From Gemmatimonadota bacterium (lineage in GTDB: Bacteria > Gemmatimonadota > Gemmatimonadetes > Palauibacterales > Palauibacteraceae), in assembly GCA_013042495.1 (NCBI GenBank), contig JABDQB010000446.1:1-5104 (forward strand): DNA of 5,104 nt, read 5' to 3'. The position numbers and the translations under genes were made by a program. Below, in pieces: positions 1 to 3,496 of the stretch (the stretch's first letter is position 1; every line of letters begins with the position of its first letter). Below the pieces are notes generated by a model. The model had not been told where the DNA came from. It saw only the letters and a program-made list of their open reading frames with translations, and ran no database searches.

Positions 1-1
1 C

Positions 2-343
2 CTGTATTCAGCCGCGGATGGAAGGGAGGCCGATGGACTCGCCGCCTCCTACACGTCGATGCGGCAGTACCTGGCATACACGCAGAAGGACGGAGACCTG
101 TACGCGATCACCTTCGAGTGGCCGGACGGCACGCTCGAACTTCCGATTCCGGAGCCGGCCGAGGAAACGCGCGTCACGCTGTTGGGACGGGAGGGCGGGC
201 TGCCTTGGAGGTTCAGGGATGGAGCGGTGAGGATCGACCTGTCGGGCATACCCGCTTCGGAGATTCCAGGCCAGTGGGCGTGGACGGTGAGGCTGGAGGG
301 GTACGCCGCGGCGGTTCCGGCTGACCCCGCAGCTGACGAGTGA
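2..343 (+). CDS. Alpha-L-fucosidase (GH29), C-terminal fragment; 5' end outside the window
   Basis: The frame is open from the first complete codon at 2 to the TGA at 341-343 (113 residues), so this is the 3' end of a gene starting upstream. The internal ATG at 59 lies inside the continuous frame and has no ribosome binding site. The segment matches my knowledge of the C-terminal beta-sandwich of GH29 alpha-L-fucosidases. The stretch YTSMRQYLAYTQKDGDLYAI sits where those enzymes read roughly '(Y/F)TAEDIRFT.KDG.LYAI'. It is followed by a W-P turn, a 'VTLLG' strand, an 'LPW' motif, a short 'VRIDLS' strand and an aromatic final strand (AWTVRLEG). GH29 enzymes remove terminal alpha-fucose by a retaining mechanism. 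The catalytic Asp and acid/base residues lie in the upstream (beta/alpha)8 barrel and cannot be seen. The gene overlaps the next one by 4 bp. The alternative is another glycosidase or sulfatase with the same accessory fold. Confidence 0.72.
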   Translation: MYSAADGREADGLAASYTSMRQYLAYTQKDGDLYAITFEWPDGTLELPIPEPAEETRVTLLGREGGLPWRFRDGAVRIDLSGIPASEIPGQWAWTVRLEGYAAAVPADPAADE

Positions 344-1368
344 AGCGGCTCCGGGGGCTTGCCGCGTCGCCCCTCAGACTCGGGCTGACCGTCAGTGGCA
401 TCCTTGTTCTGGCGCTGCTCGTGTCCGAGCTGGTATTCGATCGATGGCCAGCAATCGCTCAGGTGTCCCGGGAGGGTGCCTTCGCCAGGCAACCTGAGGG
501 CATCCTGAGGGATCTCCGGATCGCCGTGGTCCACTGCCTGCTTGCCGGGTATCTGCCGGCCGCGTTCCTCGCGGTTCTTCGCAACGGGAGGCGCACCGTA
601 TTCGCGCTCCAGGGCGCGCTCGACTGCACGCCCGAAGAGTGCGGCGCACTGGCGGATTCAATCCGGTTTTCCACCGTCGGACTGGCGGCCGCTGCCGCGC
701 TGGGCCTGGTCTTTGCGTTCACGGGGCCCCTCATCGTGCCACCTGTGCCCCAATCTCCGTGGAGCCCGATTTCGTGGAACGCGGAGGTGGCCTGGCACCG
801 CATACTCGGACTCTGGGTTGGGCTGTGGGGAGGTATGCTCGGGTACGCCATCCTGGCCGTATCGCGCCGGATGTCTCGCCTGGCCGCCGACCTGAAGTCG
901 ATCGATCTCTTCGACCTGCAACCGTTGCTTCCGTTCACGCAACAGGGACTCGGTAACGCCCTGCTCCTCATGGGATTCGTCGCGATCGCCGGACTTATGG
1001 TGCTGACCGAGACCGGGTTCGGCCTCATAGGTTTTGCGGTGGGAACCGTGATCCTCATCGCCGCGGGACTCGCCCTGGCGCTCCCACTGCGCGGCGTCCA
1101 CCGGCGCATCAAGCAGGCGAAAGCAGCGGAGTTGGATTGGGTGGATACGAAGCTCCGTCAGCAGCGCACCGTGCTCAAGAGCGGAGAAGACCGGACGTCC
1201 GGTGATCTCTCGGACCTCGCGGCATATCGAGACCTGATCAAAGACGTGCCTGACTGGCCGATCAACGCGTCCGGCTACGTGCGGTTTGGCCTCTACCTGC
1301 TGATCCCCATCGTCTCGTGGGCCGCGGCGGCCCTGGTCGAGAGGTTCATCGACGCACTGGTGTTCTAG
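340..1368 (+). CDS. Seven-helix integral membrane protein of unknown function
   Basis: The protein has 342 residues. The GTG start at 340 overlaps the fucosidase stop as GTGA, so translation is probably coupled; no better start lies nearby. Hydrophobic segments are visible at about residues 13-33, 61-80, 111-133, 153-174, 205-222, 226-250 and 314-333, giving about seven helices. Between helices six and seven is a charged segment (251-313) that begins with basic and Ala/Glu-rich, possibly coiled-coil, sequence (RRIKQAKAAELDWVDTKLRQ). It ends in 'YRDLIKDVPDWPI', after which the last helix carries 'RFGLYLLIPIVSWAAAALVE'. From memory, similar endings (D/E-WP, then RF-LYLLIP--SW---A-VER) occur in uncharacterised proteins of other bacteria, so this is probably a conserved family; I cannot name it. 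There is no transporter signature, kinase or nucleotide-binding motif. Coupling to the fucosidase hints at a role in sugar uptake or sensing, but nothing in the protein itself shows this. Confidence 0.85.
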   Translation: MKRLRGLAASPLRLGLTVSGILVLALLVSELVFDRWPAIAQVSREGAFARQPEGILRDLRIAVVHCLLAGYLPAAFLAVLRNGRRTVFALQGALDCTPEECGALADSIRFSTVGLAAAAALGLVFAFTGPLIVPPVPQSPWSPISWNAEVAWHRILGLWVGLWGGMLGYAILAVSRRMSRLAADLKSIDLFDLQPLLPFTQQGLGNALLLMGFVAIAGLMVLTETGFGLIGFAVGTVILIAAGLALALPLRGVHRRIKQAKAAELDWVDTKLRQQRTVLKSGEDRTSGDLSDLAAYRDLIKDVPDWPINASGYVRFGLYLLIPIVSWAAAALVERFIDALVF

Positions 1369-1476
1369 AAAGCCACCTTCCGGCGGATGACCCGCTTTCC
1401 CGAAGCGCGTCTCCGCAGCGAAGCGAGGACTAGCGCGAAGGGGAAGCGGTCACCCGCAGTGGACACCCGCGATGGA
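1369..1476. other. Convergent intergenic region with an imperfect inverted repeat
   Basis: The plus-strand membrane protein and the minus-strand secreted protein end towards each other here. TGACCCGCTTTCCC (1388-1401) and GGGAAGCGGTCA (1441-1452) are inverted copies apart from two single-base bulges, enclosing about 39 nt. The inner part (GTCTCCGC at about 1409-1416 against GCGAGGAC at 1423-1430) can pair weakly. There is no T or A run on either side, so a standard intrinsic terminator is not evident. A bidirectional, U-tract-poor terminator is possible but weakly supported. Confidence 0.25.
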
Positions 1477-2025
1477 TCAGTACCCCTCCTTGGCCTTCGG
1501 CCAGCGGTTCTCCACCGGAACCATCACGTGCGCGTACGGCGTGTCCGGCCACATCACCCAGGGACCTCCGTTGCGGTGATCTGTGGACAGGCCTTTCAAC
1601 ATGCTGTGATCCGGGACGATGAGCATGATGTGGGCACCCATGTCGGTGACCCAGTCCTCGGGTCCCGTCGGCTCGGTGGCATACGGATCGGAGTTGCTGA
1701 CCGGCGCGTCGCCCATGAGCATGTAGGCGATCCCCAGCTCGTCGTAATCCGGCTCGGTCTGGGTCACGTAGGCTTGCAGGAAGTTCATCCACGGCCCCGT
1801 GATGCACCACGGGTCGGTACCTTCGGTGTTGGGGCGGTCCGGCAGGCACGTCCATTCGTTCGTGCCTTCGCGGACGACGTTCATCTCCCAGTCCAGAATC
1901 GTTGCGTCGGCCGAGATCGACTCCGGCCCCGCGCTCATGGCGCTCTTGATGACCTCGTCCTGCGCTATGGCAGTAGATGTGATGAGTAGCAGCGCCGCGA
2001 ATGCGGCCGCGAACATACGAACCAT
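1477..2025 (-). CDS. Exported protein of unknown function with a Cys pair
   Basis: The protein has 182 residues. I chose the ATG at 2025 because GGAGG sits 5 nt upstream (2031-2035) and the protein then opens directly with a signal peptide: MVR, a hydrophobic core (AAAFAALLLITSTA) and a probable cleavage after AIA or AIAQ at about residues 20-22. A longer reading from 2082 would put a Pro/Arg-rich stretch before the signal peptide and has no site. The mature part has no membrane helix. It contains 'REGTNEWTCLPDRPNTEGTD' then 'PWC', with Cys60 and Cys74 spaced for a periplasmic disulfide, followed by 'LGIAYMLMGD', 'SNSDPYATEPT', 'HIMLIVPD', 'STDHRNGGPWVMW' and 'TPYAHVMVPVE'. I recall a widely scattered family of uncharacterised secreted bacterial proteins with these blocks (W-C-P, an AYML-GG-like motif, P-VMW--TPY-H-M-PV), but cannot name it. 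No catalytic triad or metal motif is obvious. The 120-nt leader suggests its own transcription start. Confidence 0.88.
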   Translation of the reverse strand: MVRMFAAAFAALLLITSTAIAQDEVIKSAMSAGPESISADATILDWEMNVVREGTNEWTCLPDRPNTEGTDPWCITGPWMNFLQAYVTQTEPDYDELGIAYMLMGDAPVSNSDPYATEPTGPEDWVTDMGAHIMLIVPDHSMLKGLSTDHRNGGPWVMWPDTPYAHVMVPVENRWPKAKEGY

Positions 2026-2030
2026 ACGAG

Positions 2031-2035
2031 CCTCC
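2031..2035 (-). promoter_or_regulatory. Shine-Dalgarno site GGAGG fixing the start at 2025
   Basis: GGAGG reads on the minus strand 5 nt before the ATG at 2025. It excludes the longer alternative start at 2082, and also the second ATG at 2016, which lies too far away. Confidence 0.8.
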
Positions 2036-2050
2036 GGTCGGGGGGTAACG

Positions 2051-2087
2051 GCAGCGGGGAACTCGCCCGCCAGCCGCTGCAACAGCG
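2051..2087 (-). promoter_or_regulatory. Leader with two mutually exclusive stem-loops
   Basis: On the minus strand the leader of the 182-residue secreted protein contains CGCTG-TTG-CAGCG (2087-2075), a 5-bp stem with a 3-nt loop. The 3' arm of that stem is part of GCAGCGG (2080-2074). That heptamer is also perfectly complementary to CCGCTGC (2057-2051), 16 nt further on. The two pairings share an arm and cannot form together. The second ends about 16 nt before the Shine-Dalgarno site. The pairing is seen directly; a regulatory role is inferred, and GC-rich sequence produces such pairs by chance fairly often. Confidence 0.22.
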
Positions 2088-2094
2088 ACGTACC

Positions 2095-2100
2095 ACTCTA
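2095..2100 (-). promoter_or_regulatory. Possible -10 element (TAGAGT) of the 182-residue protein gene
   Basis: On the minus strand the least GC-rich part of this 120-nt gap reads GTTGTTTAGAGTGG. TAGAGT matches the sigma-70 -10 consensus at four of six positions. No convincing -35 is visible at 16-18 nt upstream (TTCCGG at 17 nt). A start here would give a leader of about 60 nt. A similar GTTTACACT occurs in the leader of the neighbouring gene (2799-2807). Confidence 0.15.
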
Positions 2101-2135
2101 AACAACTAGTGCGAACACCGGAACCTCGATCGGGA

Positions 2136-2153
2136 AGCACTCGACTCAGTGCT
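2136..2153 (-). terminator. Short hairpin spanning the stop codon of the 176-residue protein gene
   Basis: AGCACT (2136-2141) and AGTGCT (2148-2153) form a perfect 6-bp stem with a 6-nt loop. The TGA stop (2148-2146) sits at the base of the loop. On the minus strand the stem is followed by TCCCG, not a T run, so as an intrinsic terminator it is weak. It may mark a 3' end or act as a stability element. Confidence 0.25.
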
Positions 2154-2676
2154 CTGGATCGTACAGCATCTCCTCTAGCGGCACGGGGTCCTGTTCGCGC
2201 ATCTGCACCAGCATCGCCGCGACTTGCTCATCCACCTCGAACAGGCTGACCACCTCGTCGGTCACGTCGACGATCTCGAGGTCCGGCATGGAATACGGCA
2301 GCTCCCACTTCGATACGATCGCCAACACACCCGTTACTGCGGCTAGCTGTTCCAGCTCTTCCTCGAACTTGGGAAGCAGGTTGCAGATCGAACCGGTGCT
2401 GAAGACCTGCTGGTGCATCAGGTGCTGAAGCGACGCCCCCTTCAGTTCGAGCTCCTCGGCCCTGGTCGTGTCGCCAGCGGCGAGGGCCTCCTCCCTGGCC
2501 TCACGCATCTCGCCGACCATCTCGTCCAGTACGCCCGGCGAGCGATAGTAGGCGAGCGCCACGGCCCGGGAGTCGAACGTCCCGATCTTGAGTGCCTCCT
2601 GGGCCTCCTGAGCAGCTGCGGCAGGTGGAAGTGTCAGCGCGATACCGAAGAGCGCTGCGAAAGCCAGAATACGCAT
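2146..2676 (-). CDS. Exported protein of unknown function, Skp/OmpH-reminiscent N-terminus
   Basis: The protein has 176 residues. The ATG at 2676 is chosen because GGGAGGT lies 6 nt upstream and the protein then starts with a signal peptide (MRILAFAALFGIALTLPPAAAA, cleavage near AAA-QE at about residue 22). The longer start at 2754 only adds sequence before that signal. The mature protein begins 'LKIGTFDSRAVALAYYRS', like the first strand of Skp/OmpH periplasmic chaperones (roughly 'IGYVDSQRV'). It continues with a helical, Glu/Arg/Ala-rich segment at about residues 48-92 (EMVGEMREAREEALAAGDTT), which could be a short coiled coil. The second half (about 93-176) is acidic, with 'MPDLEIVDVTDEVVSLFEVD' and a C-terminal 'LYDPEH'. 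There is a lone Cys at residue 98. True Skp has long, strongly basic coiled-coil arms; this protein is acidic and ends differently, so I do not call it Skp. A periplasmic location is likely and the function unknown. Confidence 0.85.
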   Translation of the reverse strand: MRILAFAALFGIALTLPPAAAAQEAQEALKIGTFDSRAVALAYYRSPGVLDEMVGEMREAREEALAAGDTTRAEELELKGASLQHLMHQQVFSTGSICNLLPKFEEELEQLAAVTGVLAIVSKWELPYSMPDLEIVDVTDEVVSLFEVDEQVAAMLVQMREQDPVPLEEMLYDPEH

Positions 2677-2681
2677 CGTGT

Positions 2682-2688
2682 ACCTCCC
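2682..2688 (-). promoter_or_regulatory. Shine-Dalgarno site GGGAGGT fixing the start at 2676
   Basis: The minus strand reads GGGAGGTACACG directly before the ATG at 2676, with optimal spacing. This supports the short, signal-peptide-first reading over the start at 2754. Confidence 0.8.
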
Positions 2689-2837
2689 GCCATGGGTGGT
2701 TTCGTGCGGCAGGTCGAGGCAGGAGGGGGGAACCTGGATGACGGCCGGTCTCACAACAGGAAGATACGGGATTTCGGGGTGATCTGCCGTGGAGCTCTAG
2801 TGTAAACCAGCCGGCGGGCGGACGACCGAATTGGGGT
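2689..2837 (-). other. Leader/intergenic region between the 45-residue and 176-residue protein genes
   Basis: No convincing gene is seen on either strand in these about 150 bases. On the minus strand a GTTTACACTAG stretch (about 2797-2807) contains TACACT, a four-of-six match to a -10 box, and CGTATCTTCC (about 2760-2769) contains TATCTT, another weak candidate. Neither has a clear -35. The length and the independent Shine-Dalgarno site of the next gene suggest a promoter somewhere here, but I cannot place it. Confidence 0.3.
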
Positions 2838-2975
2838 TCAGGGACCGCCGACCGCCGGGAAATTGCCGGAGTGCCGGTAGAGGCGGTCATACATGTCGCC
2901 ATAGCTTCTGACACCCCCCAGCACGAGGACGGCCAGATAGCTCAATACGGTCAGAATGGGCGCTACCGCTTCCAT
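2838..2975 (-). CDS. 45-residue single-helix membrane peptide
   Basis: A short gene read on the minus strand from ATG at 2975 to TGA at 2838-2840. It starts MEAVAPILTVLSYLAVLVLG, continues with 'GVRSYGDMYDRLYRHSG' and ends 'NFPAVGGP'. A perfect GGAGG (2981-2985) sits 5 nt before the ATG, the same strength and spacing as in the neighbouring verified-looking genes. Residues about 5-22 form one uninterrupted hydrophobic helix. The tail has mixed charge, is rich in Tyr (SYGDMYDRLYRH) and may be amphipathic. There is no signal-peptidase site, so it is probably a bitopic inner-membrane peptide. I do not recognise the family and cannot tell a toxin-like peptide from a small regulatory subunit. Its existence rests on the ribosome binding site plus helix combination, not on homology. 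Confidence 0.62.
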   Translation of the reverse strand: MEAVAPILTVLSYLAVLVLGGVRSYGDMYDRLYRHSGNFPAVGGP

Positions 2976-2980
2976 GACTT

Positions 2981-2985
2981 CCTCC
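2981..2985 (-). promoter_or_regulatory. Shine-Dalgarno site GGAGG of the 45-residue peptide gene
   Basis: The minus strand reads GGAGGAAGTC immediately before the ATG at 2975. It is the main evidence that this short frame is translated. Confidence 0.65.
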
Positions 2986-3010
2986 GTTCGCCTGCATGTT
3001 CACGTGCGGG

Positions 3011-3028
3011 CGTCACGAAACCGTCACG
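3011..3028 (-). repeat. Direct repeat CGTCACG x2, 11-bp period, upstream of the small membrane peptide
   Basis: CGTCACG occurs at 3011-3017 and 3022-3028 (minus strand: CGTGACGGTTTCGTGACG). The starts are 11 bp apart, about one helical turn. The pair lies 36-53 nt upstream of the ATG at 2975, where a promoter would be expected. A third CACG occurs at 3001-3004 within the palindrome CACGTG. Tandem heptamers one turn apart are typical of response-regulator sites, but no regulator can be named. Confidence 0.3.
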
Positions 3029-3044
3029 GGATCGAAAAGCGGCT

Positions 3045-3086
3045 GTAAGGAAGGGGTGGAGGGGCCGGGGCCCGGCCCCTCCTTAC
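3045..3086 (-). terminator. GC-rich hairpin downstream of the lipoprotein gene
   Basis: GGAGGGGCCGGG (3058-3069) and CCCGGCCCCTCC (3071-3082) are perfect 12-bp inverted repeats around a single central base. They begin 12 nt after the lipoprotein stop (3095-3097). An alternative partner exists: GTAAGGAAGGGG (3045-3056) can pair with CCCCTCCTTAC (3076-3086) over 11 bp with one bulged A. On the minus strand no T run follows directly; the first is CTTTTC (about 3034-3039), 6-11 nt beyond the outer arm. Placement suggests a terminator for the protease/lipoprotein unit. A structured processing site is the alternative. Confidence 0.5.
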
Positions 3087-3094
3087 GGAAGGCC

Positions 3095-3496
3095 CTACTC
3101 CACTACCGCGAGCGTGACTGTGCTGGCCGCGACAGACTGGTTCGAGGTCCCGGCCGCCTGCTCCACGGTGACCTGGTATCCGGCCACCTGTCTCACGTCC
3201 GGCACTGTGAACCTGAGGATTTCGCCGGATAGCGACGAGGCGGTGACCACCGCGTGCAGGGTCTCGCCCGACAGGTCGTAGTACATCACGGCGGCGCCGG
3301 AAACCACGGGGGCGGTCATTCCGGTGCCTGTCACGGTGAACACGACGCCCCCCACCGAGCCGCCGGTCATCGTGACTCGTAGCTCGCCGGGCTGCGGCTG
3401 CGGCTGGGGCGGGGGTCCCGTCGCGTCGTCGCCGCCGCACCCGAGAATCAGCATGGCAGCGGCTACGGAAACCAGGGTCGCGCGCATCCTCATCAT
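3095..3496 (-). CDS. Lipoprotein with a single beta-sandwich-like domain
   Basis: The protein has 133 residues. The ATG at 3496 overlaps the protease-like gene's TGA as ATGA, and AGGAGG lies 7 nt upstream within that gene's last codons; the adjacent ATG at 3493 is an equally usable alternative. Residues 1-20 form a lipoprotein signal (basic MMRMR, hydrophobic core, lipobox LILGC with Cys20). Residue +2 is Gly, not Asp, so under the Lol rule the outer membrane is expected. A flexible linker follows (GPPPQPQPQPGE, about 27-38). Then comes a domain of about 95 residues with alternating beta-strand pattern and almost no charge: 'LRVTMTGG', 'GVVFTVTGTGMTAP', 'LHAVVTASSLSGEILRFTVP', 'GYQVTVEQAAGTSNQ' and a final 'VTLAVVE'. 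From memory, Gemmatimonadota have many lipoproteins of this plan next to secreted proteases. The 'SLSGEILRFTV' strand pair is reminiscent of cohesins, though the domain is shorter than a typical cohesin. The operon position suggests it serves the upstream protein. Confidence 0.85.
   Translation of the reverse strand: MMRMRATLVSVAAAMLILGCGGDDATGPPPQPQPQPGELRVTMTGGSVGGVVFTVTGTGMTAPVVSGAAVMYYDLSGETLHAVVTASSLSGEILRFTVPDVRQVAGYQVTVEQAAGTSNQSVAASTVTLAVVE

Noticed and set aside
59..61. ATG at 59 as the start of a 94-residue protein.
   Set aside because: The frame is open upstream to the window edge, the fucosidase-like similarity continues across this Met, and no ribosome binding site precedes it.
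1387..1989. A 200-codon open frame on the plus strand opposite the secreted Cys-pair protein.
   Set aside because: It has no ribosome binding site, its composition is Arg/His/Val-rich as expected of an antisense frame, and the minus-strand gene has a signal peptide and GGAGG site.
2026..2082. Longer start at 2082 for the 182-residue secreted protein.
   Set aside because: It would place 19 residues before a textbook signal peptide and has no Shine-Dalgarno site, whereas 2025 has GGAGG at 5 nt.
2677..2754. Longer start at 2754 for the 176-residue exported protein.
   Set aside because: GGGAGGT and the signal peptide both point to 2676.
2871..3281. 136-codon plus-strand frame across the hairpin region.
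   Set aside because: It runs antisense to the small peptide, the hairpin and the lipoprotein, and has no Shine-Dalgarno site.
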